A stretch of DNA of 64,000 nt from Microbacterium sp. AG1240 (GCF_003635115.1 NZ_RBXJ01000001.1:1-64000); one strand, 5' to 3'; positions 7,893 to 17,110 are shown, counted from the first letter of the stretch. Program-made: numbers and translations. The notes: a model not told the origin generated them from the letters alone.

Positions 7893-9221
7893 TCAGGCCC
7901 GGGCCGCGCCGACCGTCATCCAGGCGGTACCGCGCACCCGCCAGCCCAGGGTCGCGAGCCGCGCGAGCATGTAGACCCCGAAGAACGTCACCGCAAGCCA
8001 GGCGAGGCCGCTCGCGTCGGTCGGGCCCAGCACGGCGACCAGCACCAGCGCGGGCGCGAAGGCGACGAGGTTCAGCCCCCCGACGACGGCGAGGTAGCGC
8101 GCGTCACCGGCGCCGATCAGCACGCCGTCGAGCACGAACACCACGGCGGCGACCGGCTGCGCGACGGCGAGGATGAGCAGCGCCGGCTGGATGAGCGCGG
8201 CGATCGCCGGGTCGCCGGTGAAGACGAGCCCGATCACACCGGAGAGAGCTGCGATCGCCCCGCCCACGACGACTCCGAACCACAGGCCCCACGCCGTCGT
8301 GCGCCGGAGCACCCGCTGCACGCCCCGGGGGTCTTCGGCGCCGAGTCCTTTCCCGACCAGGGCCTGCGCGGCGATGGCGAGGGCGTCGAGGGCGAACGCG
8401 GCGGTGGAGAAGATGGTGAAGACGACCTGCCATCCCGCCAGCTCCGGTGCGCCGAGCCCGGTGGCGACGACGACGGTGGCGAGGAGGGCCGCGCGCAGGC
8501 TGACGGTGCGCAGCAGCATCCATCCCCCCGACACCGCGGAGCCGCGCACGCCCTCGCTCTGCGGGCGCACGGATGCGGCGTGCCTGCGCGCGAGGCGACC
8601 GACCACGACGACGTACGCCCCGACCATCGACCACTGGGCGATGACGGTTCCGACGGCCGAACCGGCGATCCCCCACCCGAAGCCGTAGATGAACAGGCCG
8701 TTCAGGAGGGCGTTCGCGGCGAAGCCGACGCCGGCGATCCACAGGGGCGTGACGGTGTTCTGCATGCCGCGGAGGAGTCCGGTCGCGGCGAAGACGATGA
8801 GCATCGCGGGCAGCCCCCACATCGAGACGCCGAGGTAGATCTCGGCCTGCATCGCCACGCTCTCGGGCGCGCGGAAGAGTCCGACGAGGAACGGGGTGGC
8901 GAGCGAGCCTGCCAGGGCCAACAGCGCTCCGATGCACAGCGCAAGCCACATGCCGTCGATGCCGACCGACACCGCGCGGGTCGGATCACCGGCGCCGAAG
9001 CGCCGGGCGACCGCGGGGGTCGTCGAGTAGGCGAGGAAGACCATCAGCCCGACGATCGTCTGCAGCACCGCGCCGGCGATGCCGAGACCGGCGAGCGGGT
9101 CGACTCCGAGGTGGCCGATCAGCGCCGAGTCGACGATGAGGAAGAGCGGCTCGGCGACGAGGGCCCCGAGCGCCGGCACGGCGAGGCGCAGGATGTCGCG
9201 GTTGAGCGTGTCGGCTGTCAC
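7893..9221 (-). CDS. MATE family efflux transporter
   Basis: 442 residues with about 12 hydrophobic helices arranged as two homologous halves, DinF-like subfamily. The N terminus, LAVPALGALVAEPLFLIVDS, with LIGHLG shortly after, is the characteristic start of DinF/NorM proteins. Exports cationic drugs or metabolites by Na+ or H+ antiport. Starts at GTG 9221, divergent from the M13 peptidase gene with about 65 bases between them. No substrate clue is visible. Confidence 0.88.
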   Translation of the reverse strand: MTADTLNRDILRLAVPALGALVAEPLFLIVDSALIGHLGVDPLAGLGIAGAVLQTIVGLMVFLAYSTTPAVARRFGAGDPTRAVSVGIDGMWLALCIGALLALAGSLATPFLVGLFRAPESVAMQAEIYLGVSMWGLPAMLIVFAATGLLRGMQNTVTPLWIAGVGFAANALLNGLFIYGFGWGIAGSAVGTVIAQWSMVGAYVVVVGRLARRHAASVRPQSEGVRGSAVSGGWMLLRTVSLRAALLATVVVATGLGAPELAGWQVVFTIFSTAAFALDALAIAAQALVGKGLGAEDPRGVQRVLRRTTAWGLWFGVVVGGAIAALSGVIGLVFTGDPAIAALIQPALLILAVAQPVAAVVFVLDGVLIGAGDARYLAVVGGLNLVAFAPALVLVAVLGPTDASGLAWLAVTFFGVYMLARLATLGWRVRGTAWMTVGAARA

Positions 9222-9286
9222 GGCTTCGAGCGTAGAGTCCTCGCCGTTCCCAGCCGACTCCGCAGCGGCGCGCCTATCCTTGTCGC

Positions 9287-11281
9287 ATGACCGATTCCCC
9301 CCGCTCCGGTCTCGCGCTCGACGAGCTGAGCGACGAGATCCGCCCCCAGGACGACCTCTTCCGCTACGTCAACGGGCAGTGGCTCGACCGCACCGAGATC
9401 CCCGACGACAAGGCTCGGTGGGGCGCCTTCCACGTGCTGGCCGAGCAGGCCGAGAGCCACGTGCGCACGATCATCGAGGAGTCGCAGGATGCTGAGCCCG
9501 GCACTGAGACCCGCAAGATCGGCGACCTCTTCGCCAGCTTCACCGACACCGCGCGCATCGCCGATCTCGGGGCGGCCCCCATCGCCGATCAGCTCGCGCT
9601 CGTCGACGACGTCCACGACGTCGCGTCGTTCCTGCGCACCGTGGGCGGGCTCGAGCGCGACGGCGTCAACGGCCTGATCGAGCTCTACGTCGAGCCCGAT
9701 CCGGGCAATCCGCAGCGCTACGTGCCCTTCGTCATCCAGGGCGGGCTCTCGCTCCCCGACGAGAGCTACTACCGCCTCGACAACTTCGCCGACGTGCGCA
9801 CGGCCTACCGCGCCCACATCGAGCGCATCCTGGGCCTCGCGGGTGTCGCCGAGCCCGCAGCATCCGCCGACCGCGTCTTCGCCCTCGAGGCCGACATCGC
9901 CGCGCACCACTGGGACAAGGTGCGCAGCCGCGACGCGGTCGCCACCTACAACCTGCGCACCTGGGACGAGACCGTCGCGCTCGCCGGCGTCGACCTCGGA
10001 CCCTGGCTCGACGCGATCGCGCCCGGGCACGCCGACGCCTTCTCCGAGGTCGTGCTCTACCAGCCCAGCTTCGTCGAAGCGCTGCAGACGGTGCTCACCG
10101 CCGAGCGGATCGACGACTGGAAGGCGTGGCTGCGCTTCAAGATCGTGCACGCCGCCGCCGCGTTCCTCAGCGACGAGTTCGTCGCCGAGAACTTCGCGTT
10201 CTACGGCACGCAGCTCACCGGCGTGCCCGTGAACCGCGAGCGGTGGAAGCGCGGGGTCAGCCTCGTGGAGGCGGCCCTGGGCGAGGCCGTGGGCCGTGTC
10301 TACGTCGAGCGGCACTTCCCGCCGTCGGCGAAGGAGGCCATGGACGAGCTGGTCGCGAACCTCATCGAGGCCTACCGGCAGTCGATCTCCGACCTCGAGT
10401 GGATGAGCCCCGAGACGCGCGAGCGCGCGCTCGCCAAGCTCGACGCCTTCACGCCGAAGATCGGCTACCCGGTGAAGTGGCGCGACTACTCCGGCCTCGA
10501 GGTCGACGCGACAGACCTGGTCGGCAACGTGCGCCGGGCGCACGTGTTCGAGCACGACCGCCAGCTCGGGAAGGTCGGGCAGCCGATCGACCGCGACGAA
10601 TGGCTGATGACGCCGCAGACGGTGAATGCCTACTACAACCCTCTGATGAACGAGATCGTCTTCCCCGCGGCGATCCTGCAGTACCCGTTCTTCGACGCCG
10701 ACCGCGACGCGGCGGCGAACTACGGCGGCATCGGCGCCGTGATCGGTCACGAGCTGGGGCACGGCTTCGACGACCAGGGCAGCCGCTTCGACGGCGACGG
10801 GTCGCTCCGCGACTGGTGGACCGACGCCGACCGCACCGCTTTCGAGCAGCGCACGCGCGCCCTCATCGACCAGTACGACGAGCTCGTGCCGCGCGGACTG
10901 TCGGACGAGCACAAGGTCAACGGCGAGCTCACGATCGGCGAGAACATCGGCGACCTGGGGGGCCTCGGCATCGCCATCCGCGCCTACCGCCTGTCGCTGC
11001 CGTCGTCGGGCGCTGCCGTCTCCGACGACGCCCCCGCGGAGGCCCCGGTCGTCGACGGTCTCACCGGCATCCAGCGCCTGCTGATCAGCTGGGCGCAGGT
11101 CTGGCAGCAGAAGGGGCGCGACGCCGAGACGATCCGCCTCCTCACGATCGATCCGCACTCGCCGAACGAGTTCCGCTGCAACCAGATCGTGCGCAACATC
11201 GACGCGTTCTACGACGCGTTCGACGTCACCGAGGCCGACGACCTGTGGCTCGACCCCGACCGTCGGGTCACCATCTGGTAA
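9287..11281 (+). CDS. M13 family zinc metallopeptidase (PepO-like)
   Basis: 664 residues, close to the usual length for bacterial neprilysin-like M13 enzymes. The zinc motif HELGH is near residue 487 within VIGHELGHGFDDQG; the third ligand and its Asp are in GENIGDLGGL; the substrate-binding NAYYNP is just upstream in QTVNAYYNPLMNEI; the C terminus ends in Trp. There is no signal peptide, so it is probably a cytoplasmic oligopeptidase that trims short peptides. Single gene, ATG preceded by a short divergent promoter region. Confidence 0.93.
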   Translation: MTDSPRSGLALDELSDEIRPQDDLFRYVNGQWLDRTEIPDDKARWGAFHVLAEQAESHVRTIIEESQDAEPGTETRKIGDLFASFTDTARIADLGAAPIADQLALVDDVHDVASFLRTVGGLERDGVNGLIELYVEPDPGNPQRYVPFVIQGGLSLPDESYYRLDNFADVRTAYRAHIERILGLAGVAEPAASADRVFALEADIAAHHWDKVRSRDAVATYNLRTWDETVALAGVDLGPWLDAIAPGHADAFSEVVLYQPSFVEALQTVLTAERIDDWKAWLRFKIVHAAAAFLSDEFVAENFAFYGTQLTGVPVNRERWKRGVSLVEAALGEAVGRVYVERHFPPSAKEAMDELVANLIEAYRQSISDLEWMSPETRERALAKLDAFTPKIGYPVKWRDYSGLEVDATDLVGNVRRAHVFEHDRQLGKVGQPIDRDEWLMTPQTVNAYYNPLMNEIVFPAAILQYPFFDADRDAAANYGGIGAVIGHELGHGFDDQGSRFDGDGSLRDWWTDADRTAFEQRTRALIDQYDELVPRGLSDEHKVNGELTIGENIGDLGGLGIAIRAYRLSLPSSGAAVSDDAPAEAPVVDGLTGIQRLLISWAQVWQQKGRDAETIRLLTIDPHSPNEFRCNQIVRNIDAFYDAFDVTEADDLWLDPDRRVTIW

Positions 11282-11352
11282 CCCGCGTCTGGTGAGATCC
11301 GGATGCTGCATCGACCGTCGAGCGATTGACCGGACCGGAGAGGGGGGCCGCC

Positions 11353-12276
11353 GTGGGCACGTCTGCCGACTCTCCGCGTGATGCCGCCCCGCTGCGGGCG
11401 TCGGATCGTACGGAGATGCGGGGTTCGCCGCGTCGCGCACGCTCCGCGGCGAGGTCGTTCACGTCGACGTTGCGCGCGCTCGACGCCGTGGCGGCGTCGG
11501 GTGCCCGCGTGTCGGTGCGTGTGGACGACCTCGATCGCGGCACCCCGGTGCTCGCCGGCGACGACTTCGACACGCACCCGGTCGGAGGTCTCGGCGTGGT
11601 CCCGCTCCTGATCGAGGTGGCGGCGGCCTTCGAGGAGGGACGCCTCGATCCGCTCGAGATCGTCGATCGGGCGGGCCTTGAGCAGGTGGGCGTCGCGGGC
11701 ATCTGGCAGCACCTGAAGATCCCCGCCCTGCCGCTGATCGACGCGGCCGTGCTGGCGGCCGCCGCGGGCGACGCGCTCGCGACCAACGCGCTCCTCGAGC
11801 GGGTCGGTCTGCCCGCGGTGCGCGCCCGGATCGAGTCGTTGGGTCTGGACCGGTCGGCGCTGCTCGACCGGTTCCGCGACGCGCGCGGGCCCGACGACGC
11901 ACCCCAGGTGGCGCTCGCCTCGGCGCGCGAGCTGGCGCAGCTGTTCTCGGCGCTCGTGAACTCCCAGGCCGTGAGCCCCGGGGTCAGCGCGCAGGTCTCG
12001 GAGTGGTTGAGTCTCAACCACGATCTGAGCCTCGTGGCGTCGGCCACGGGGCTGGACCCGTTCGCCCACGAGCACGATGAGCACGAGCTGCTGTTCGTGA
12101 ACAAGACCGGCCGCAGCGCCGGCGTGCGTGCCGAGGCCGGAGTGCTCGCCGGGCCCCGGGCGGGTGTCGCGTACGCACTCATCGTCTGCTTCGACGACCT
12201 GTCGATCACGCACCGGCTGCGCGCTCACGACGCGTTCCGCACTCTGGGCGTCGAACTCATGGAGTACGTGTACTGA
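11353..12276 (+). CDS. class A beta-lactamase-like protein lacking catalytic residues
   Basis: 307 residues from GTG 11353, chosen over an upstream TTG because GGAGAGGGGGG sits just before it. The fold is that of serine hydrolases/class A beta-lactamases: a helix segment VVPLLIEVAAAFEEG, ALATNALLERVGLPAVRARIESLGL, and a terminal KTG (NKTGRSAGVRAEAG). However the Ser-x-x-Lys position reads GLGV, and the SDN loop reads GDA. Only KTG is kept. It is therefore probably not a hydrolase; a binding or regulatory role is possible. No signal peptide is obvious. It stands alone between the peptidase and the MetE-like gene. Confidence 0.75.
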   Translation: MGTSADSPRDAAPLRASDRTEMRGSPRRARSAARSFTSTLRALDAVAASGARVSVRVDDLDRGTPVLAGDDFDTHPVGGLGVVPLLIEVAAAFEEGRLDPLEIVDRAGLEQVGVAGIWQHLKIPALPLIDAAVLAAAAGDALATNALLERVGLPAVRARIESLGLDRSALLDRFRDARGPDDAPQVALASARELAQLFSALVNSQAVSPGVSAQVSEWLSLNHDLSLVASATGLDPFAHEHDEHELLFVNKTGRSAGVRAEAGVLAGPRAGVAYALIVCFDDLSITHRLRAHDAFRTLGVELMEYVY

Positions 12277-12374
12277 CCGGCCCGCTCATCGCCGCGAGCC
12301 GCGGTGTGCGGCGTCGATGACGTCGCGCGTCGGCCGGTGCGACGCGAACGCGTGCCGCTCAGTAGCATCGCTGC

Positions 12375-13484
12375 ATGACCGTCAACCCTCCGTTCCGCGC
12401 CGACATCGTCGGTAGTTTCCTCCGTCCTGCGGCTCTCGCCGAGGCTCGTGCCCGGTACGCGGCGGGCGACCTCTCGGACGACGCGCTGCGCGCGGCGGAG
12501 GATGCCGCGGTCGTCGACCTCGTCGCCCGCCAGGCCGAGAACGGTCTCCAGGTCGCCTCCGACGGCGAGTTCCGCCGGTCGTGGTGGCACTTCGACTTCT
12601 TCGGTCTGCTCGACGGCGTGGAGATCGTAGAGCTCGACCACGGCATCCAGTTCCAGGGCGTGCAGACCCGTCCGCGCGGCATCGAGATCTCCGGACCCAT
12701 CGGTTTCCCCGCCGACCACCCGTTCCTCGCGCACTACCGCGCGCTGCAGGACGACGTCGCCGGAACGGGCCTGACCCCGAAGTTCACGATCCCCGCCCCC
12801 ACCGTGCTCGACTTCCGGCTCGAGCCGGGCCACATCGACGCCACCTATGACGGACGCGACGCGATCACCGACGACCTGGTGAGCGCCTACCGCGACGCGC
12901 TCGCCGCCTTCTACGACGCCGGTGCGCGCTACCTGCAGTTCGACGACACCGCCTGGGCGTATCTCTGCTCCGACGTCGAGCTGGCGAAGGCGCGTGACCG
13001 CGGGATCGACACCGACGGTATCGCCGAGCGCTATGCGACCCTGCTCAACCGCATCCTCGACGGCAAGCCCGACGACCTCGTCGTCACCACCCACGTCTGT
13101 CGCGGCAACTTCCGCTCCACCTGGATCTCGTCGGGCGGCTACGAGCCCGTCGCCGAACAGCTCCTCGGCAACACCGCGTACGACGGATACTTCCTCGAGT
13201 ACGACTCCGAGCGCGCCGGCGGGTTCGAGCCGCTGCGCTTCCTGCCCGCCGGCGACAAGGTCGTCGAGCTCGGGCTCATCACCACCAAGACGGGAGAGCT
13301 CGAAGACGCCGGCGCCATCCGCCGGCGCATCGACGAAGCATCCGCCTTCGCCCCTCTGGAGCAGCTCGCGCTGAGCCCCCAGTGCGGCTTCGCCTCGACC
13401 GAGGAGGGCAACACGCTCACCGAGGATCAGCAGTGGGCGAAGATCCGCTCGGTGGTCGAGATCGCCGACTCCGTCTGGGGCTGA
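12375..13484 (+). CDS. MetE-like cobalamin-independent methyltransferase (single-domain)
   Basis: 369 residues, matching the C-terminal catalytic barrel of methionine synthase MetE (YxjG/YxjH-like), without MetE's N-terminal folate-binding half. Zinc ligands are visible as His and Cys in THVCRGN, a Glu further on, and Cys in SPQCGFAS. The N-terminal DIVGSFLRP is the usual family start. Such short proteins transfer methyl groups to a thiol such as homocysteine; the donor is uncertain because the folate domain is absent. The position beside O-demethylase genes makes a link to methyl-group disposal possible but unproven. A strong terminator hairpin follows. Confidence 0.82.
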   Translation: MTVNPPFRADIVGSFLRPAALAEARARYAAGDLSDDALRAAEDAAVVDLVARQAENGLQVASDGEFRRSWWHFDFFGLLDGVEIVELDHGIQFQGVQTRPRGIEISGPIGFPADHPFLAHYRALQDDVAGTGLTPKFTIPAPTVLDFRLEPGHIDATYDGRDAITDDLVSAYRDALAAFYDAGARYLQFDDTAWAYLCSDVELAKARDRGIDTDGIAERYATLLNRILDGKPDDLVVTTHVCRGNFRSTWISSGGYEPVAEQLLGNTAYDGYFLEYDSERAGGFEPLRFLPAGDKVVELGLITTKTGELEDAGAIRRRIDEASAFAPLEQLALSPQCGFASTEEGNTLTEDQQWAKIRSVVEIADSVWG

Positions 13485-13506
13485 GCGCCCCTCTTGCGCT
13501 GAAAGC

Positions 13507-13550
13507 CCAAGACACCCGGAGCGCGTGAGCTGCGCGTCCGGGTGTCTTGG
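13507..13550. terminator. bidirectional terminator hairpin
   Basis: Perfect 14-bp arms, CCAAGACACCCGGA and its complement, enclose a 16-base loop that can itself pair (GCGCG/CGCG). It lies between the convergent MetE-like gene and the dioxygenase gene, so it probably ends both transcripts. Confidence 0.8.
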
Positions 13551-13599
13551 ACTGTGAAGGGGCCGGCGAAGCGGATGCTGCGCGGGTGAAGCCCGAGCG

Positions 13600-14547
13600 T
13601 CAGACGATCGGGGTGCCGTGGGTGTGGAACGACTCGATGGTCTTCATGCCCCACGCCTGGCCCTTCTTGCGCTCCTCCTGGCTCCACTCCACGACCGGCT
13701 GGTCGGGGTCGAGCAGCAGACGCGCACCCGCGTTGGCGAACTCGATGCGGTTGCCGCCCGGCTCCCACACGTAGAGGAAGAACGTCTGGTTGATGGCGTG
13801 CTTGTGGGGGCCCGATTCGATGTGGATGCCGTTCTCGAGGAAGATGTCGGCGGCCTTGAGGATGTCCTCGCGGGTGTCGGGGGCGAACGCGATGTGGTGC
13901 AGGCGGTTGCCGTGCTTGGTCCAGTCGTCGGAGTAGACGACGTCATAGGACTTCAGCGAGAAGTGGAACCACCACGCGGCGAACTTGCCGTCGTCGTTGC
14001 GGATGCGCTCGCTCTCGCGCATCGCGAGCGCGTCGGCCAGGAACTCGCCGTTGGCCTCGACGTCTTTCGCGAGGTAGTTGATGTGGTCGAGGCGCCGGGC
14101 GTTGACGCCTCGGCCGGGGAAGGCCGAGGCCTGATTCTTCAGCGCGGGCTTGTCATCGGTGGCGACGTAGCGCTCGGTCTCGTAGTAGATGCCCATCGAG
14201 TGGCCGTCGGGGTCGCGGAACATGAACGTGCGACCCGTTCCCACCTCGCCGTCTACCCAGCCTTCGCCCAGGCCCGTGGCCTCGATCGCGGCGACCCGGC
14301 GCTCGAGGGCCTCGGGCGACGACGCGCGGAAGGTCGTGCGCCCGACGCCCGCAGCATCCGAGGGGGTGAGCTTGATCGTGTACAGCTCGTATTCGTCCCA
14401 GGTGCGCAGGAACGTCGAGCCGCCCTCCTCGGCGACGACGCGCATGGCGAGGAGGTCGCGGAAGAACCACAGGCTCTTGTCGAACTCGGGGGTGAGCAGT
14501 TCGACGCTGCCGATGTGGGCGACGTCGAATGCGGTGGAGTCGGTCAT
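13600..14547 (-). CDS. VOC-family (type I) extradiol dioxygenase
   Basis: 315 residues, two-domain catechol 2,3-dioxygenase (XylE) type, which cuts the ring next to two hydroxyls using Fe(II). The 2-His-1-Glu iron site is readable: His in RRLDHINYL, His in RLHHIAFAP, Glu in GGNRIEFANAG. Second-sphere His and Tyr are also kept (GPHKHAINQ, FFLYVWEPGGNR). It is the last gene of an operon galB-galC-galD-this, 32 bases after galD. Those three enzymes use the product of gallate or protocatechuate 4,5-cleavage, normally made by LigAB-type dioxygenases that belong to another superfamily and are absent here. This protein is therefore the candidate ring-cleaving enzyme. Its substrate is inference. Confidence 0.87.
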   Translation of the reverse strand: MTDSTAFDVAHIGSVELLTPEFDKSLWFFRDLLAMRVVAEEGGSTFLRTWDEYELYTIKLTPSDAAGVGRTTFRASSPEALERRVAAIEATGLGEGWVDGEVGTGRTFMFRDPDGHSMGIYYETERYVATDDKPALKNQASAFPGRGVNARRLDHINYLAKDVEANGEFLADALAMRESERIRNDDGKFAAWWFHFSLKSYDVVYSDDWTKHGNRLHHIAFAPDTREDILKAADIFLENGIHIESGPHKHAINQTFFLYVWEPGGNRIEFANAGARLLLDPDQPVVEWSQEERKKGQAWGMKTIESFHTHGTPIV

Positions 14548-14579
14548 GGTGCGGGTCCTCTCTGACGGGCGAACAGGGT

Positions 14580-15650
14580 TCAGCGACGCGGTCGGGCGAA
14601 GACCGTGCCGTCGAAGATCTTGCGGGCGGTGCGCACCGACGCCGACGACGCGCGCCAGGTCTCGCCGGTGCGGGTGACGGTCACGGCGGCGGGGAACGTG
14701 CCGGTGGGATGCTCGACGGCGGTGGTGGCGTCGTCGGCGATACGGGCGAGGTCGCTGCCGACCGCGCCCGGGATGCGGATTCCCGCCGCGACGGAGGCCG
14801 CCATCAACACCCCGATCGACGTGTGCACGCGCGACGGGATGAACGCGCGCGTCGAGATGGCGCCATCGCCGCGCGGGGCCGAGAGCAGGAACATCTTCGG
14901 GACGGTCTGCTGCGAGACGTCGCCGAGCCCCATGAGGGGGCCGGCGGCCAGGCGTATGCGCTCGATCTCGTCGCGCAGATCCGCGCGCTCCTCGAGGTCG
15001 GCCGGCGACTCGTCGCCGTCGACGCCGAACTCGTCGGCCCGCAGCAGCACCACGGGCATGCCGTTGTCGATCAGCGTCACGCGGTGCCCGGCGATCTCGT
15101 CCGAGACCGAACCCGTCGGAAGCAGCGGTTTGTCGCCGCCGGTGAGGTCGATGTCGATGCCGGCCGCGGTGCCCGGCACTCCGTCGATCGCGACGTCGCC
15201 GTCATAGGAGACACGGCCGTCGGGGGTCGCGAACGCGACCGTGGCGACATCCCCGGTGTTGAGGAGACGGATGCGCAGGGTCGTGCGATCGTCGATCGCG
15301 CGGGTCAGGCCCCGTTCCACGGCGAAAGGTCCGACGGCGGCGAGCAGATTGCCGCAGGTCTGCGCGGTGCCGACGACGGGTTCATCGACGGACACCTGGA
15401 AGAAGAGGTAGTCGAGATCGATCCCCGGGGCGTCCGAGAGCGAGACGACGGCGACCTTCGACGTGAGCGGGTGCGCGCCGCCGAGCCCGTCGATCTGGGT
15501 CGGGTCGGGGCTGCCCATGATCCGCAGCAGCAGGTCGTCGCGGTCCGCGGGATCGGAGGGCAGATCGTCGGCGAGGAAGAACGCGCCCTTCGACGTACCG
15601 CCGCGCAGCACCATGCAGCGGATGCCGTCGTGCACGGGATCAGCGACCAC
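14580..15650 (-). CDS. galD: 4-oxalomesaconate tautomerase (PrpF fold)
   Basis: 356 residues of the PrpF/GalD family. Conserved points: IRCMVLRGGTSKGAFFLADD at the N terminus, GSPDPTQIDGLGGAHPLTSK, and the Cys-containing GTAQTCGNLLAAVGPFA near residue 105; no cofactor. In gallate catabolism it converts the keto and enol forms of 4-oxalomesaconate before hydration by GalB. Start GTG 15650 overlaps the end of galC by 11 bases and has an AGGAGG-like site in front. A general PrpF isomerase is the alternative, but galB and galC next to it make this assignment strong. Confidence 0.87.
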   Translation of the reverse strand: MVADPVHDGIRCMVLRGGTSKGAFFLADDLPSDPADRDDLLLRIMGSPDPTQIDGLGGAHPLTSKVAVVSLSDAPGIDLDYLFFQVSVDEPVVGTAQTCGNLLAAVGPFAVERGLTRAIDDRTTLRIRLLNTGDVATVAFATPDGRVSYDGDVAIDGVPGTAAGIDIDLTGGDKPLLPTGSVSDEIAGHRVTLIDNGMPVVLLRADEFGVDGDESPADLEERADLRDEIERIRLAAGPLMGLGDVSQQTVPKMFLLSAPRGDGAISTRAFIPSRVHTSIGVLMAASVAAGIRIPGAVGSDLARIADDATTAVEHPTGTFPAAVTVTRTGETWRASSASVRTARKIFDGTVFARPRR

Positions 15651-16341
15651 CGTCGTGGTCCTCCTGTGTCACGTACCGGACGCCGAGGTCATCGAGCACG
15701 GGTCGCAGACCGTTGAGGTCCATCGAGATCTCGCCCGAGAGATAGCGGGCGCGGTTGGCGGTCTCCTTCGCGGCGCGTGCGCGGGATGCGCTGAGCGCCT
15801 CCTCGGCGCGTCGCCGCGGCACGATCGTGACGCCGTCGTCGTCGGCGACCACGATGTCGCCCGGGCGCACCTCGACGTCGTCGAGGATGACGGGCACGTT
15901 CACCGAACCTGCGGTGTCTTTCACGGTGCCCTGCGCGCTGACGTGCCGGGTCCAGACCGGGAAGCCCATCTCGCGCAGTTCCTGGGTGTCGCGCACGCCG
16001 CCCGTGGTGACGTAGCCGCGCACACCGCGCGCCTTCATCTGCGTGGCCATCAGGTCGCCGATGAATCCGAACGCCGAGTCGCTGATGGGCACCACGACGA
16101 TCACATCTCCCTCTCGGGCCTGCTCGATCGCCGCGTGCACCATGAGGTTGTCACCCGGCGCCACGCTGACCGTGATAGCCGTCCCCGCGATGCGGGCGCC
16201 CTGCTGGATCGGCCGCAGCCGGGGGCCGGCGTAGCCGATCCGCCCCATGGCCTCGTGCACGGTGGCGGAGCCGAACTCCGCGAGCGCGGCGGCCACCGCA
16301 GCATCCGCCCTCTGGATGTCGGTGACGACGACGCCGGTCAT
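15640..16341 (-). CDS. galC: 4-carboxy-4-hydroxy-2-oxoadipate aldolase (RraA fold)
   Basis: 233 residues, LigK/GalC-like. RraA-fold metal site and substrate residues appear as GFIGDLMATQMKARGVRG and the following TTGGVRDTQEL, with the Arg and Asp that hold Mg(II) and pyruvate. Splits 4-carboxy-4-hydroxy-2-oxoadipate to pyruvate and oxaloacetate, the last step of protocatechuate 4,5-cleavage and gallate routes. Start ATG 16341, 13 bases after galB; the C-terminal end overlaps galD. RraA RNase regulators share the fold but are shorter and would not sit here. Confidence 0.88.
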   Translation of the reverse strand: MTGVVVTDIQRADAAVAAALAEFGSATVHEAMGRIGYAGPRLRPIQQGARIAGTAITVSVAPGDNLMVHAAIEQAREGDVIVVVPISDSAFGFIGDLMATQMKARGVRGYVTTGGVRDTQELREMGFPVWTRHVSAQGTVKDTAGSVNVPVILDDVEVRPGDIVVADDDGVTIVPRRRAEEALSASRARAAKETANRARYLSGEISMDLNGLRPVLDDLGVRYVTQEDHDGGR

Positions 16342-16354
16342 TCGGATGCTCCGC

Positions 16355-17110
16355 TCATTCGAGGTGTCCGGTGACCTGCGGGAAGTAGCGCATGTAGGCC
16401 TCTCCCATCGTGTCGTGCGCGAGCCCGAGGTTGGGTCCGGCGTTGCGCTTGACCTGCACCCCCCGGCGGATCGCGAGGTCGGTGTAGTACGACCACATGT
16501 GCTTCTGGGCGGGGAGGCACTCCATCGCCGCGCGCTTGAGCGGGAACGCGTCGGTGATGTCGAGCAGCACGTTCGGCTTGAAGTCGCTCTGCTCCGGCTG
16601 ATGCGGCTCGAAGAAGAACACCGGGGGCGCGCCGATGATGTCGTCCTTCGTGGGGAAGGAGCCGTCGGAGTTCGCCACGCCGATCGCCTGCGCCAGCACC
16701 CGCGCTTCGAGCGCCATGCGGGCGGCGGCCGGGTGGTCGCCGTTGTAGGGATCGGTGAGCGGGTGGGTGAGTACGACCGTGGGCTGCACGCGGCGGTACA
16801 CGTCGACGAGCGCCGCCACGGCCTCGGGGGATTCGCGCAGCGGGTAGTCGCCGAGGTCGAGGAAGACGACGTCGGCACCGAGAGCGGATGCTGCGGCCTC
16901 GGCCTCACCGCGACGGGTGGCCTTGATCTCGTCGAGGTCTTTGCCCGCGAGCCACTGGCTCGCCGATTCGCCGCGCTCGCCGTAGCTGAGGCAGACGACC
17001 GTGGCGCGCTCGCCGCGCATCGTCGCGGCGGCGATGGCTCCACCGGCGCGCCAGACGAAGTCTCCGGCGTGTGCGCTCACCACGAGAAGGGCGGGTGCGG
17101 TCTCTGCCAT
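16355..17110 (-). CDS. galB: 4-oxalomesaconate hydratase (PIG-L family)
   Basis: 251 residues. The family's zinc-site motif is altered to AHAGDFVWRAGG (a PIG-L deacetylase would usually have HPDD), as in GalB hydratases; DPYNGDHPAAARMALEAR and the C-terminal YYTDLAIRRGVQ are also characteristic. It hydrates 4-oxalomesaconate to 4-carboxy-4-hydroxy-2-oxoadipate, the substrate of GalC. Start ATG 17110 has GGAGTCGACCC in front; a longer in-frame start adds 17 Asp/Arg/Thr-rich residues and is unlikely. It is first in the four-gene operon and divergent from ligM. Confidence 0.85.
   Translation of the reverse strand: MAETAPALLVVSAHAGDFVWRAGGAIAAATMRGERATVVCLSYGERGESASQWLAGKDLDEIKATRRGEAEAAASALGADVVFLDLGDYPLRESPEAVAALVDVYRRVQPTVVLTHPLTDPYNGDHPAAARMALEARVLAQAIGVANSDGSFPTKDDIIGAPPVFFFEPHQPEQSDFKPNVLLDITDAFPLKRAAMECLPAQKHMWSYYTDLAIRRGVQVKRNAGPNLGLAHDTMGEAYMRYFPQVTGHLE

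Noticed and set aside
9218..11440. A 740-codon open frame on the minus strand opposite the M13 peptidase gene
   Set aside because: It is the mirror of a gene with clear HELGH and other motifs; the antisense product is rich in Val, Gly, Asp, Glu and Arg without any domain. Such long shadows are common in GC-rich DNA.
12280..12374. A SAM or cobalamin riboswitch before the MetE-like gene
   Set aside because: The gap is under 100 bases and I could not find a conserved core or a leader terminator.
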